DNA of 64,000 nt from Parietaria judaica (GCA_954871525.1 OX940863.1:38612501-38676500); one strand, 5' to 3'; shown: positions 32,225-45,299, numbered from the stretch's first letter. The notes: generated from the letters alone by a model not told the origin. Made by a program: numbers and translations.

Positions 32225-33668
32225 TTCCGTGGTGTTTTCACCTATTCTTCTTTTTTCTTCATCACATTTTCAGTTCTATTTAGACGTGTAAATAATTAGA
32301 TTTGTAGAGAGAAAATAACGATTGGAGTTGGTGTGTGGGATTGTAAGTTATATAACCCAGTGCTTTGTAGCCTAACATGTTTAATTGAGATGTTAAATAC
32401 TCTATTAATATGCCAAAGATTTCTTTCATAATGGATATATTCAAGGTCAAGTATGACTTCAATTAAAGTGTTTTTTAAGTACTTATATCAAGTCGAAAGG
32501 GTGATTCGTTCATTTATGTGACAATGGTAATATCCTGATTATTGAACTGGCATATTTGAACGAAGGACAGAGCCAAAAATATCGTTTAAAATTTTGGAAC
32601 AAAATATTGAACAAACAAAATAATTATATCAATATTTAATTTAATTTTTTTAATGGAATTATGTTAAAGTAGAGAGTTCTTTCAAATTTTAAGAAGAAAA
32701 TTGTTTAACGGGTAAGTCGGCAACAAGAGTGAAAATTGTAGGGGCTTTCATAGAATTTTATGGGATTTTGAAGTTTTTAGAAGTCATGCAGCTTAACGGT
32801 TTTCTTTAGGAGGTTCTGAGGCCTTTACGAATCTACCAACCGATTTTGATAATATGGATGGAATGAGTTTCGGCAAAGTTTATAACGACGGATACGGGCT
32901 TTTAAGGATTACATTCAATACATTGGGACCAATAACTTTTATTATCGGGTTTGAGTAAGTTATTATCCGAGATCCGGGTTTTCGAACCTTAAACCCGAAA
33001 CTTGCATCCGGTAATAAATAATGTGGGATATTTAAAAAATAAGATCTGTTTTAATCCGGTTTTAAACCGTCATTTTCAATTTTTTTTTTGTTACACACCC
33101 AAATCAAAATTATTAATATATCGAGGGATAACTTAATTATATTAGATAGAGTCGAGATTAGGGATTAAACCGGGTAGGGTACCCGGTTTTTTCAACTACC
33201 CGCTACCTGATATCCGGGTATCACATTTTTAATACTCGGATTATATTACCCGTATCCAGTTTTGGAAACCAGATTCGGGATTGTAACCGGATCCAATTTC
33301 TTAAAATTTTAAAAACATAATATTTTTCTCAACTTGTCTCAAAATAAACAATGACTAACGCTCGTCCCATTGTCTCAAATTAGCATAAAAAAAAAAACAT
33401 TGTCTCGCATCTCGCCATTTGTCCAATTATCTCAAAATTAAAGTACGTAATATTTTCTCAATCTGTTTCAAAATAAACCTTAAAATACTAAAGAAAAAAT
33501 AAAAATAAAAAACCGGGTACCAGGTATCCATTTTGTGTGAGAGTAAGAAATCTACATTAATTTATGATTATCCAAAACAGAACCGACCAGCTCGAGAAAA
33601 ACAGTAGAGTCCACCGCCATAAACCCTTAGGCACCATTTGATTTCACTCTCGCTCAACCGACAACACC
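32225..33668. other. Intergenic DNA between the two host genes
   Basis: The left part holds the 3'UTR of the 112-aa gene, the right part the leader of the TPR-like gene. Between 32930 and 33540 are many degenerate CCGGGTA / TACCCGG words typical of decayed hAT-like repeats in plants, but no clear ends are visible. Confidence 0.45.
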
Positions 33669-36600
33669 ATGATCCGATTCGGAGCCAAGCTCTCAACAAC
33701 GGCCACGAGGATATCGATCCGATCGTCGCCGTTCCACCACGGCTCCAAAGCCAGCCCCGTCGCTCTCCAGATGATCAACTACGCGCTCTCTCACGCCAGG
33801 TCCACCAAATCAGGTTTCTCCGACCTTCCCATTTCTCACTTCCTTCGATACTTCACTTTCATGGCTTTTGAGCTCTGCCTCTGGGGATTCGCAGATGATT
33901 CGTACGCTCAAGGCTTGATCGTGCTCGAGCAATGTCTCTCGACTCAGCCGAGAGATGTTCAGTCGCCCGAGAGCGACGATTCCAGAGCGTTGGTGCTCAT
34001 GGCCATGTCGACATTGTTGTCCGAAAGGGCAAGCTTTGATGACGCCATTGAAAAGCTCAAGAGCGTCCAGGATTTGAGCCTTTCTTCAGTCGGTGTTAAA
34101 GGTAGCGAAACTGTTCATTGTTGTTATTTTTTGTTTTCTAATGCATTAATGTGATTTTTTTTTTTTTGGGTTTTAGTTGCTGCCATGGAAGCTCTTGTTG
34201 GACTCTGCTTAGAGCTGGGGCTGGTAAATCTCGACCGAAAATTTCCTCTGTTACACGGTCTTATGGTTTCGATTGATGGAGATGATTCTCCTTATATAGG
34301 ATGATACTTCGTCAGTCTTCGCAGATAAATGCCTAGCTATCTTGCAAGAGAATGCATCGAAATCCGACGAGATCCTACAAACTCGTGCGAAGGTGGCGAA
34401 AGGATTGGTTGAGCTTGTGCGTGGAAATCTTCCGTCCGGTATTTATGCCAATGCTTGAAGCTGCTATATAGTTGTTATGTCAGTCATGTTTTCAGTGTTA
34501 TGATATTACTTTGTTTTGATTCTGTCACAGCCGAGATTCTATTCCAAGCCCTAGACGATGATAAAAGAGCAATCGGTGCGGTTCATTTCCTTTTGCCTTC
34601 AAGCTATATACTCGTTCTTCCTGTTGCAGTTGTACACAACCACCTCGTAAATTTTTTATGGTGCCTCTTATAGAATAAAATTAAACCATATTCTAGTTAG
34701 TTATAATATCTTAAACTCTCACTTTTATTTTGAACTTCAACCATCGTACTCATTTTAGGTCAAAACAAATCTGGAATACATAGTTTTACCCCATCATAAT
34801 TATCGAATACGTTCCCAACAATTGATTTCAATCATTCTACTTGTTTAATGAGTTTAAAATCTGGATAATATTTCCTCATATGCATAATGTGAACATTAGT
34901 CTTTACATTCAACTTATGTATATGTTATCAAAATGAACATTGGTCTTCGTATTTCGTTGGCTTTCTTCATTGTGAAAAAAGTAGATGTAATAATAAATTC
35001 GACAATGGTATCGTGATGCTAAAACTGTATTTCATTTAGTGGTTGACTTTGTGGAATTCAGGTACCGTTGCACTGTCATACGGAGAATACCTGCACAGCA
35101 TGGGAAATTTTTCATCGGCAAAGAAATTATACGAAAGTGTAATTGAAAAACTATCTGAAAGGGAAGATTTCAGTGAGACATATTCGTTAGGTGCTTGTAA
35201 TATGTCTCCAGAGGAGGTACTGTTGGCTGCCACGTGTGCTTTGGGACAGCTTGAAGGACAATCTGGGTACTATAAACGCCCTATTTACCTTTATTAGCTC
35301 TTGTGCCTTATGCCGTTTGTAGAAAACAAAATGTAAATAGAGTTTGTAGAATTAGACTCAATAGACTACAATATTTGTTATGCACCTTATTGCTGTAGTT
35401 GTTAGAGCTTACAAATATTATTTCTAGATAAAATCCCGAACCAAACGATACAGGAATTAATAGGCCAACAAGATTTCACCAAAATGGTAATTCTCGAACA
35501 CTCTTTTCAATCAACTAAAGTCACAAATCATGAGAAGTAGGACGTAAGTAAATTGGCTAAATTACTATTCTGCCCTTTCTTTTCCTCTACGTAATGCCTG
35601 GGTCTAAAAGTAGCATTTCCTCGCACGTGCTCCTTTATTGGCCCTCGTACCTAGTGCCATGGGTAGAAATATAAATTTTGTTTGTAGACTTAGACTAGAA
35701 ATGTTATGTTATGCACCTATTACTGTTGTAGCTTTTAGAAATAATATTACCTAGATTAGAGATATTATTAGAACATTTTAGGAATGATTTATTTAGCATA
35801 GTTTTGTATTTATCAAAGATAGCCATTTGGAATAATTAATCCAGAAATTCCAATGATTTTCTGTACTGTCAGGAACTTTGGTGTTGCAGAGGTGACATTG
35901 ACTCAGGCCTTGACCAAAGCCGAGGAGCACTTCGGTACTTTCATGCTTATTATCTTTTTACTATCGCAGTATTGAGAAGCCGTTGAACTTATTGCGTTGT
36001 CTCAATTTCCCCCTAACTTTGTATTGTAGGAGTCTACCTCTTGAACTTGTAAAATGCAAAATTCCCCCCCTATTGTTAAAACATCGACGATCTCCGTCAA
36101 ATTTTACTCACATGCTGTGCACAAAGTAGTGTTTAGGGTCAAAATCATTATATAGGTAGATAGTAGGGAGCTTAAAATAATGAACACCTTTGATTTATAA
36201 CAAGTAAGGGATATTGCTAAAATTTACACGTGCAGATGAGAAACTTGTACAAAACAATGTTTTTGGTGAATGTTGCTGACAACATGATTTGAATCTGATA
36301 GATCCGGGAATGGAAACCGCACAGAAAATAACGCACAGCCCTGAGAAATGCACATAAATGTAATACTACTAACAGAGACTATCAAGACGATAATCTCCTC
36401 TTTATTCAAAAGAAATCCCAGAAAACAAATAATACCGGACCAAATGCTTTGAGCGAGATCGGAAGCTCTCCTCGATGCAAAAGGGAATCCTAATCTAAAC
36501 TAACCATAAAAACCATGTTGGCTAACCTAGGGTCTTAATATAGAGATTAAGAAACCCTAATCTCTACTTATTACAAATTACCTAAACTACCCTTACGGAA

Positions 36601-37990
36601 AGAAAATACATTTAAATGGAAATATATAATTAAAAGATTTTTATAGAAAATGCGGCTGGCTAATCTTAAACTGTTGTCTGTCCCATGCACTGTAATATGC
36701 CTTTTAGTTATCAATAAAATCGTTGCTTCTTTTCTTAATATAAAATAAAATAAAATGTGTGTCTAACAAAATCTTAACATTGGATAATATGAATCTAACT
36801 TCTTTACTGGTGTCGCTTTCACTAAGGTACCCGGCATCCGAAGGTTGGAGTAGTTTTAAGCTGCATCGCTCTCATGTATAGACAGAAATCAATGCAAGAG
36901 CGCTCAAGCTCACTTTTGATTCAAGAGGTTAGAATCTTCTCACACTTTAAATTATGTGGTAATTTCAAGTTTCAACTTTTTAAAACATTTCTTCTTGGAT
37001 ACCACAGGAGTAAACTGATTTGGTTGCTGTAAGGAAATTAAATTGCTTATTAAATTCACTGAACATATTATACTCTATTTTGTTTTGGTTGATAGTGATG
37101 ATTCTTCTATGCATTTATATTGCCTTATAAACTCATTTTCAGGGGCTTTATAGAAAGGCATTAGAATTGCTGGAAGCCCCACCGTTGGAAAATGAAGGTA
37201 AATCAAAGAGAGTTTTCCTTTAATCCTCTATAAAGTCAATTTTAATCTCTAATCTTCTGAATTTTATAAACATAACTAACATTGATTGTTTCTCTGTTAG
37301 TTGCGGTGTCAAAGGTCGCTAGAAGCGATATCATCGCTCTCGCAAGAGGTAAACAATTCGAAACACACCCATTGTTTCATAATTTAGAAGTAGTTAGTTA
37401 CGCATTGTAGTTTAAGTTATTAGTTTTTTCTGAGTGTTAACCGTTTTACTTTAACCATTGCATTAATGTTTAGCCGCAAATTATTGCGTCTACTTAGAGC
37501 AAGAGCAAATCAGTCTTTTAGGAGCTTTATCTTGTGCTTATCAGTCTTTTTGTTGCTTTATAGTTTATTCGGTCATTAGGATTCTATTCCCGTAACTAAG
37601 TTCAAGTATGTAATTACAAAATTAAATATGGGATTACGGTTTTCCAACTTCAACCCTAATCATGCTAATGAAGTGTACACAATCGTTTTTTCGTTCTTGG
37701 CAATAAAGAATCCGGGAATTCATCGCCTTGCTTATTTTGTGTGCGCTGAGTGTTAAATTCACAATGTTCATTTATTCCTGGTGATTTGATATGACATGAT
37801 CGATTGTGTAGGCGGATATGGTGAAGCCCTTTGTGTCCAACAGAACAGGAAAGATGAAGGAATTAGAATGAAGAATTGGGCAGAGGCTGCTTGGAGAAAT
37901 CGTCGTCTTTCGTTGGCTGATGCTCTTGAAATCTCGGAACCAGCCTCGAAGACGCTCATCGTAGACACCCGAATTTGCAGGGCTCTGTAA
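33669..37990 (+). CDS. TPR-like protein, probably mitochondrial (437 aa), ten exons
   Basis: The exons are join(33669..34101,34177..34223,34300..34438,34531..34575,35062..35266,35873..35934,36827..36927,37143..37197,37301..37348,37812..37990), all with GT-AG borders and a continuous frame to TAA (1314 bp). The N-terminus (MIRFGAKLSTTATRISIRSS) is rich in Arg/Ser/Thr and lacks acidic residues, as in a mitochondrial presequence. Helical repeat segments follow: AQGLIVLEQCLST (~81), VALSYGEYLHSMGNFSSAKK (~222) with LYESVIE, VVLSCIALMYRQKSM (~319) and LYRKALELLEA (~346), fitting tetratricopeptide-type alpha-solenoid repeats. Such proteins are protein-binding scaffolds; no specific role can be read here. 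It appears intact. Introns 4 and 6 contain unannotated repeats. Confidence 0.82.
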
Positions 37991-38566
37991 TTCATACGAC
38001 TTTTCAGCTCTGAACTTTCAACCAGATGTTTTTTTTCTACTTTAGTGCCATGTATAAACATGTCTAAACTTTGAAAAATAAATTGGAATTTTTCTTGGCT
38101 TCCGGGTTCTTTAAAAATAGACTTAATGCTCAATTGTGGTCCAATTTTACGGATTACGAAATCAATAATAACCGTTTGCGCTGTCGCCAATTATACTTCA
38201 TTAATTGCAAGTATACCGATTTAAACTTAGAAATATAAAATTTTGATATTACCACTCAAGCATAAAAATAAACTATGAAAAACATATGTATGTGGAATAT
38301 AAAACATTAGTGTACACATCGTCATTAGTGTTACGATAAAAATAAAGGGATAATCGTAAATGTGTGTTAATATAATTTTAATAATATTATGCTAAAAAAG
38401 ACTAATATCTAAAATAATTAAACAAAAAATATGTTGTTTTATATTTGTTAACTATTTTTATTCACTTTAAACCTGAACTACTTAATTAAAATATTAATAT
38501 TTTTGGCACAATTATACCTAAAGTAATAATTATCTACCTTATATTCTTAATATCTTTAATAGTCAC
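37991..38566. other. AT-rich intergenic DNA
   Basis: It contains the 3' flank of the TPR-like gene. No further gene or clear element was recognised. Confidence 0.45.
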
Positions 38567-39556
38567 TGTTATGGGTATTTTTCGGAGCCTAAAAATGTTA
38601 AGGCCCAGCCCCATAAACACTTTATAAAAGGCTCAAACGCCAAAGGCCCACGAAGGCAATCCAGGTTTGCCCCGAAAAAGTCAACTCTGACCAGACTCAG
38701 AAAAGTCAATGAGACCCGCCCCGATAAAGTCAACTCAAAACCGACTTGGGAATACTAATGCGGGATCTATTCCGAAAACATGCTTTTAGAAGTCGTTACG
38801 ACCCCTAATTAGGGGTTACTGCGACCCCTAATAAATAAAGTATGAATTTAGGGGTCGATACGACCCCTTATTAAGGGTCGCTACGACCCCTAAAGATTAA
38901 AGCATGGCTTTAGGGGTCGCTACGACCCCTAAAACATAAACAGTGCCTTACGACCCCTGATTAGGGGTCGCTACGACGCCTAAAGATAAAAACATGGTTT
39001 TAGGCCTAATTAGGGGTCGTACGACCCCTAAAACATAAACCGTGCCTTATGACCCTTAAAAATAAAAACATGGTTTTAGGGATCGCAACGACCCCTAATT
39101 AGGGGTCGCTACGACCCCTAAAACATAAACCGTGCCTTACGACCTCTAATTAGGGGTCGCTACGACCCCTAAAACAAAAATCGTGCCTTAAGACCCCTTA
39201 GGGGTCGCACGAGGCTCTCTATAAATACGAGAGCCCCCCACCACATTTCGGTAAGCTTTCTCAAGCCAAAAAACCTCTGCTCGCCAATCTCACTTTCCGA
39301 TCTTAAAGTACTCGACTAATGTTGAGCGTCGGAGCGAGCTACAGAGGTCCCCCCCTCTGCCCTCCTCGGTAGTTCACGTTTTTTACACTCTTTGCAGGAG
39401 CGGAAACGGAGGCAGAATATCCGGAAGCGACTTTCGACCCATCAAAGGCGAGGAAAGGAGCTCTAAGCCCATCGTGACCATCGCGCGGTCATCGGGCCAG
39501 GCCCAAGACGGAGTTATGGGCTGCTTTCCACGTTGAACCGAAAAATGGCATTAACA
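38567..39556 (+). mobile_element. Solo LTR, Tat-like, with hairpin array
   Basis: It starts TGTTATGGGTATTTTTC and ends GGCATTAACA, the same ends as the LTR at 39695. The flanks GTCAC and ATCAC match at four of five positions (a decayed TSD). It has a CTCTATAAATACGAGAG promoter near 39217, the motif CTAATGTTGAGCGTCGGAG at 39316-39334, a hairpin at 39342-39359 and a pyrimidine-rich stretch ending TTTGCAGG at about 39399. Upstream of the promoter lies a tandem array of palindromic units. Confidence 0.82.
38797..39210 (+). repeat. Array of AGGGGTCG(C)TACGACCCCT palindromes
   Basis: About nine to ten units contain TTAGGGGTCGCTACGACCCC, each an 8-bp perfect inverted repeat around CTA, joined by variable linkers such as AACATAAACCGTGCCTTA. 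Some units have lost one arm. The array sits in U3 just upstream of the TATA box. Confidence 0.85.
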
Positions 39557-39789
39557 ATCACAGTTCACACTAATCTTGGAGCACTCACCACGAGTCAAAA
39601 TTATGAAAAGAGTCTTCTTTCTTGTAAACCATTTGAGCAACACACGACAATAGCAAATATCTATGCAAAATATTATAATTCATTAAATGGCTAGTGTTAT
39701 GCGTATTTTTCAGAGCCTAGAAAAATTAAGGCCTAAACTAAAAAAGCGCCCAAGAGGCCCAAGAAAAAGGCATACCAAATCAACTTTGA

Positions 39790-40140
39790 CCCGCTTTGGA
39801 AAAGTCAATAAAAAGTCAACAGACTCGACCCTAAAAAGTCAACGGCCGGACCCAGAAAAGTCAACAAAAAAGTCAATGGGCCGACCCGGAAAGTCAACCG
39901 GAAAAGTCAACCAAGAAAGTAAACGAAAGTCAACCGGGGTAGTCTACGAAAGTCAAACGAGAAAGTCAACGAAAGTCAACGGCCCGACCCGGGAAGTCAA
40001 TCAAGAAAGTCAACGAAAGTGAAACGAGAAAGTCAACCAAGAAAGTCAACAAAAGTCAACCCGGGCAGTCCACGAAAGTCAAAGTAGAAAGTCAACGGCC
40101 CGACCCGGGAAGTCAATCAAGAAAGTCAACAAAAAGTCAA
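39790..40140 (+). repeat. AGTCAA array (W-box-like, ~21 copies)
   Basis: AGTCAA occurs about 21 times in ~350 bp, mostly as GAAAGTCAACGA or GAAGTCAATCAAG. The reverse complement TTGACT is the core of the plant W-box bound by WRKY factors. TTTGACCC on the plus strand adds another core. The repeat is plain to see; the regulatory role is inferred. Confidence 0.8.
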
Positions 40141-40182
40141 AACGGGCTCGCTCAAGAACGACACGGCATGTAGAGAAAAATG

Positions 40183-40262
40183 TGCCTTCGGGGCGCGCCG
40201 CGAGCCCCGAAGTGAAAATCATGCCTTCGGGGCGCGCAGCGCGCCCCGAAGTGAAAATCACC
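40183..40262 (+). repeat. TTCGGGGCGCGC palindrome array, two units
   Basis: Each ~38-bp unit reads TGCCTTCGGGGCGCG, then CGCGCCCCGAAG in inverted form, then TGAAAATCA. The homologous place in the 3' LTR has five units. Confidence 0.85.
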
Positions 40263-40423
40263 CCCGCCACAATCGGGAAGCCATTCCCGAGCCGAGAAAA
40301 CCTCTGTTCATATTTTCACTTCCCGACACCTAAAAATCCGGACTAATGTTGAGCGTCGGAGTGGGCGGTGGAGGTCCCACCTCTGCCCCTCTCTAAAGTT
40401 CACATTTCCTTCTCTTTATTTCA

Positions 40424-40790
40424 GGTTCAGGGATCGAAGTAAGGTTCCCGGAGACTACTTTCCGAACCGCCAAAGACGAAGGGGCGAGCACTTAGCGCGT
40501 CAAAATCTCCTTTTTTAGTCTCCTTTTTCAGGTTCAGGGATCGGAGCGAGGTCCTCGGAGACTACTTTCTGGACCGCCAAAAACGAAGAAGCGAGCACTT
40601 AGCGCGTCAAAATCTCCTTTTTTAGTCTCCTTTTTCAGGTTCAGGGATCGGAGCGAGGTCCCCGGAGACTACTTTCCGGACCGCCAAAAACGAAGAAGCG
40701 AGCACTTAGCGCGGCAAAATCTCCTTTTTTAATCTCTTTTTCCAGGTTCATGGAACGAGGCGAATTTCTCGGAAACCATTTGCGGCCCAT
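40424..40790 (+). repeat. 107-bp tandem repeats with acceptor-like borders
   Basis: Units start at 40424, 40531, 40638 and (partial) 40745, an exact 107-bp period. Each begins right after a pyrimidine tract and CAG (TTTTTCAG|GTTCAGGGATC), so every unit border looks like a 3' splice site. Confidence 0.85.
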
Positions 40791-40840
40791 AATAGGCTAG
40801 TGGGCCGGATTTTATGTTAATCTAATTTCAGGCATTAACA

Positions 40841-40860
40841 TTTGGCGCTAGAAGGAGGGG
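40841..40860 (+). other. Tat primer binding site
   Basis: TTTGGCGCTAGAAGGAGGGG lies immediately after the 5' LTR. The same 20-mer follows the 5' LTR of the neighbouring element at 48690, so both use the same tRNA primer. Confidence 0.8.
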
Positions 40861-40927
40861 TTCCGATAAGTCAAGACCTCGAAATCCCGCCAGCAAATCT
40901 CACATCACCTTGCTCTCCAAAGCAAAG

Positions 40928-43353
40928 ATGTCAGTCAATCTCTCCGACTACACCACTACTCACCCCGCATGAAGCATTGCACAGAACACCAGAGCGCAGG
41001 TTCACGCCCGACTAAGCCGAGCCCAGAACGGGGCAGAAACAGGTGTTCACTCAGGTCCGACAGGCAACGAGTGAGATGCGCGGATGGCACAGATCGAACA
41101 CAACATCAGTCGACTCACAGGTCTGGTTACGAGACGTCTCGGATACAACACCATCATGGAAGAAGTACTTGGCGAAGAGGAAAGCCCTGTCGGGGCGGAA
41201 AGGCAGGATCCTGAGCCAACACAGCAGGAGAATTTAGACGTACAAGAACACCCCGCCCTGGAAGTTATCCGACCGCAAAGACCAACACGCTCCCAGGCTT
41301 CGCGGATGTCAGCTTTCGCCCGCCTCGGGAGAGAAGAACAGGTTGCGGACAGCGGGGAAGCACGCAGGTTCAATCCACCACAACGCACGAACGCTGGAAC
41401 TCGAGCAGAGCACGGAGGGGGGGGGGGGGGGGGACCTTCGGCACCGCCTCAACCAACCAGGCCGAAGTGAAGACCTGCGGCAACACCTTAACCGCCGGTG
41501 GGAGATTCCTCGCCGCCAAAACTCACAGGAAAACGTAGCGGCAATCGATAACGAGACTCAGATGTCAGAAAGGCCCCATAGCCCCGGGAATCCACCGGTC
41601 TGACGGGCGGTTGATGACAGAGGTCGCCCTGTGGCACCACCCACGACAGTCACACCATCGATCAACGTGGAACTAATAAGTATCGTCCAAGGGCTTCAAA
41701 ACGAGATACGGGAACTCAGGATAGCTCAGAACACAAGTCCAGCCATCAAGAGCATTGTAGAAGGTACCATTTCCCCCCTCGCCACCCACCTTCTCGCAGA
41801 AGAGATAGTAGGCGACATCCGTTTCCCCCCGAACCTTATCTATGACGGAAGCAGCGACCCCACATACCATTTAGTGCAATACCAAACCACGATGCAGATG
41901 AGAAAATGCACAACCGCCACAATGTGCCAAGCGTTCTTCCTCACCCTCACAGGTCCGACATTTGAATGGTACCAACGACTCGCTAAAGGAACCATCGGAT
42001 CATTCGAAGAATTGGAGGAACGTTTTATATCTCGGTTCGCAAGCTCATTAATGCAAAGAAGGGAAAAATCATACTTATGGTCGCTTAAGCAGAGGAACGA
42101 CGAGTCTCTCCAGGTTCATTGAAGAGGCCAACAAAGTCACCGACTACACCGACAGCGATGCCATCATAGCTCTCATTGACGGCCTCAGGATGGGCGAATT
42201 CTTGGTGTCTCTCGTCGGAAAAAGGCCGACCACTATGGCCGATCTAATGGCACGAGCTGCACAACACATCTCCATTGAGGAATACCTTGAGAGCAGGAGA
42301 GGATCAGAGCGAGGAGGTCGACGTCGAGATGACGACGACCGTAATGACGACGATTCACAGAAAAAGAAGCAACGATCGCAACAAGGCTACGAGGCCAACA
42401 CTCGATCCCGACAGCCCGGACCCGTGGAGAATTTTCGAAAGAATGCAAACATTACGCCCTTAACAGCATCACCAACACTGATCTTCAGCCTTCATGGGGA
42501 CAAATTCACCCCACCCCGGCCAATGTCGAAAACCACTAAGCGAGATAAAAGCAAATACTGTGAGTTCCACCAGGACCACGGACATACGACGGCCCAGTGT
42601 TGGCACCTAAAGAGACAAATTGAGGAACTGATCCAGGACGGACAATTAAAGGAGTTCGTCCGCAAGATGATAGCAGACAAGGGGCCAACCACCAGCCAAC
42701 AACCACAAGTCACCGAGCAATCGCAGGGCGGAGAAAAATACACGACCAACAGAAATGACGACCGCGGAAGGTCCAAAGCTCCCCAACTCAATGTGGTCTC
42801 GACCATTCTCGGGGGTCCCAAAACAGGTGACTCTGGTCAAAAGCGGAAGAAGTACGCGCGGGCTTTAGAAGGAGACAGGGAGGTGCACCAAGTCAATATG
42901 ACTAGCCACTTGGCCCCGCCGTCGATCATGTCGTGCGAGACCATATCCTTCACAGAAGATGAGGCCCGATCCGTGTCACACCCTCATAATGACGTTATCG
43001 TGGTCGAAACTCAAATTGCCAACAACGTAATACGACGAGTCTTAATTGACAGCGGGAGCTCTGCAGACATTATATTCAAGACGGCCTTAGACCGTATGAA
43101 CCTAGGAAAAGTCTCTTCCACACCGGTAAAGACACCCCTTTACGGTTTCAACGGGAAGCCGGTGGTCACCGAAGGCATCATCGAACTACCAACGACTTTT
43201 GGGTCGAAAGAAGGCCCTCAGATTACGAGGATGATTACCTACTTGGTAGTAGACCAACCATCAGCATATAACATCATCCTGGGAAGACCGACCCTCAATA
43301 ACTTACAGGCCATCACATCTACCTTCCACTTGTTGGTGAAGTTCCACCACTAG
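40928..43353 (+). pseudogene. Tat gag and protease, frameshifted
   Basis: The N-terminal part is broken early (a stop about 14 codons after the ATG at 40924) and re-enters frame near 41084. The capsid-like core reads NLIYDGSSDPTYHLVQYQ and FEWYQRL (41631-42122). A frameshift near 42110 leads into 42122-43353, with the zinc finger YCEFHQDHGHTTAQCWHLKR and the aspartic protease VLIDSGSSADIIF followed by IILGRP. A poly-G run at about 41417-41432 is a likely slippage site. The wording fits the Tat lineage. Confidence 0.85.
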
Positions 43354-43540
43354 CGGGATTGGCGTAATGCGCGGGAATAGAAAAGAATCAAGGGCGTGTT
43401 ACGCTCAGGGCACTAAAAAGGTCCCGATCGACCTAGCTATCAACGCGGTTTTCCAGATAGACGACAAGTGCCACACCGGTTCCGTTGAAACTTGAATATT
43501 CACGGAACTCGACCCGAGGGGCGAGCGACGTAAACCCACC

Positions 43541-44609
43541 ATGGAACCATCATCAGACGTAACCCCGATCGTCGTCGATGAAGAAAAACCAGAAAGAACA
43601 GTCATGATCCGCGCTCAGCTGCCGACCATGATAAAAACCCAGTTGATCGCCTTCTTCCGAGAATTCAAAGACGTCTTTGCTTGGTCACATGTAGATATGC
43701 CGGGCATCGATCCAGGGATTGCTGTTCACCGATTAAACATCGAGAAAGGAAAAATACCGAAGATACAGCGAATACGGGCTTTCAACCCCGAGAGATATCA
43801 AGCAATCAATGAAGAAGTCAACAAGCTCATAGCTGCCAATTTCATCAAAGAAGTTACATATCCCGAATGGGTATCCAACGTGGTAATGGTCAAGAAACCC
43901 AACGGAAAGTGGCGAATCTGCATAGACTACTCAGACCTTAATACAGCGTGCCCAAAAGACTGTTTCCCGCTCCCAAGAATCGATCAGCTCGTCGACGCCA
44001 CTGCCGGTCACCAGCTTATAAGCATGATGGACGCATACTCGGGGTACAACCAGATTCGAATGCATGAGCCTGACCAGATACACACAACATTCACCACCGA
44101 CCGCGGCCTCTACTGCTTCAAGGTTATGTCGTTCGGGCTCAAGAACGCTGGGGCCACATACCAACGCCTGGTTAACAGGATGTTCGCAAAGCTTATAGGG
44201 AAGACTATGGAAGTGTACGTCGATGACATGCTCGTCAAAAGTCTCCAGGTAACCAATCACGTCCAGGACCTTCGAGAGGCATTCACACTACTGCGGCGAT
44301 ACCAAATGAAGTTAAATCCTGCCAAATGTGCGTTCGGGGTCGAGTCGGGAAATTATTTTGGGGTTTATAGTGAACCGACGCGGAATTGAAGCCAACCCTG
44401 AGAAGATTCAGGCGCTACTTGAGATGAAAAGCCCCCAGAAAATCAAAGAAGTACAAAGCCTTAACGGAAGAATCAACGCATTAGGACGTTTTGTGTCAAA
44501 AGCCACAGACCGATATCAACCCTTCTTTAAGGCCCTCAAGGACGGAAAGGATTTCGGTTGGAACGAAGAGTGTGAGGCGGCCTTTCAAGAGCTCAAAAAT
44601 TACCTCTGA
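43541..44609 (+). pseudogene. Tat reverse transcriptase, frameshifted near its end
   Basis: Residues such as VVMVKKPNGKWRICIDYSDL, CPKDCFPLPRIDQLVD, MDAYSGYNQI and the catalytic YVDDMLVKS give a clear Ty3/gypsy RT. A one-base shift near 44345 moves the end (FIVNRRGIEANPEKIQALL) to another frame (44328-44609). It stops at ELKNYL, at the deletion that removed RNase H and the integrase core. Confidence 0.88.
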
Positions 44610-45021
44610 TCCCCGCCATTACGGCGTCGAAGCGGTCATACCGGCAGAGATAGCAGTCCCATCACCACGAGTAGAATACTTCGACAAAGAAAAGAACGAC
44701 GAAGCCTTGTGTCAAGAACTTGATTTGATAGAAGAAAAGCGAAACAACGCATACACTCGCCTAGTTGCTCAGAAGAGAATAGTGGAGCATCACTGCAATT
44801 CCAAAGTAAAAGCCCGTCGCTTCAGCGAAGGAAGCTTGGTCCTGAGGAAGGTAAGACCAGACACCCAAGTGCTCGGAGTAGGCGTCCTCGGCCCAACTTG
44901 GGAAGGACCGTATCGTATCCGCCAAGTCATCCGTGATGGCACGTATCGCCTCGAAGAAATGAACGGGAAAGAAATCACGCACCTGTGGAACGTCCAACAT
45001 CTGAAGCAGTACCACCAGTAG
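44610..45021 (+). pseudogene. Integrase C-terminal remnant
   Basis: YGVEAVIPAEI, then LVLRKVRPDTQVLG, GPTWEGPYRI and NVQHLKQYHQ correspond to the end of a Tat integrase, and match the neighbouring copy ending at 52319. It is joined to the RT end without any of the catalytic D-D-E region. Confidence 0.88.
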
Positions 45022-45299
45022 TAACCCCTATGTAACACATTTTGATAAGTAAGGCACGAAATTAGCCCCGACTGCTTATATATGTAACGCTTCTTTTGAT
45101 AAATGAACGAGGCTCGACAAAGCCTTTTTGTGCATCTACATTAATTAATTATTTAAGTTACCTTTTTGGGACGCAAGCATTTTTTGACTCATGCGAATTC
45201 TTGATTTTCGTTTAGAAAACTTTGCAAACCAAGTGTTAACAATGATTTGTCAAAATAGATCAACTTATAAAAATAAATAATTAAGAGTAAATATATGTA

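Larger units (their letters stand above)
39695..40840 (+). repeat. 5' LTR of the 7.4-kb Tat element (1146 bp)
   Basis: Its parts are: a GTCAA array (39790-40140), a palindrome array (40183-40262, two units), the motif CTAATGTTGAGCGTCGGAG (40343-40361), a hairpin (40367-40387), a 107-bp tandem block (40424-40790) and the terminus ATTAACA. It is shorter than the 3' LTR mainly through repeat-number differences. Confidence 0.88.

Noticed and set aside
39687..40022. Lys/Ser/Thr-rich ORFs in the AGTCAA arrays (also 45773-46581)
   Set aside because: These are translations of the short LTR repeat; the frame is open because AGTCAA units lack stops.
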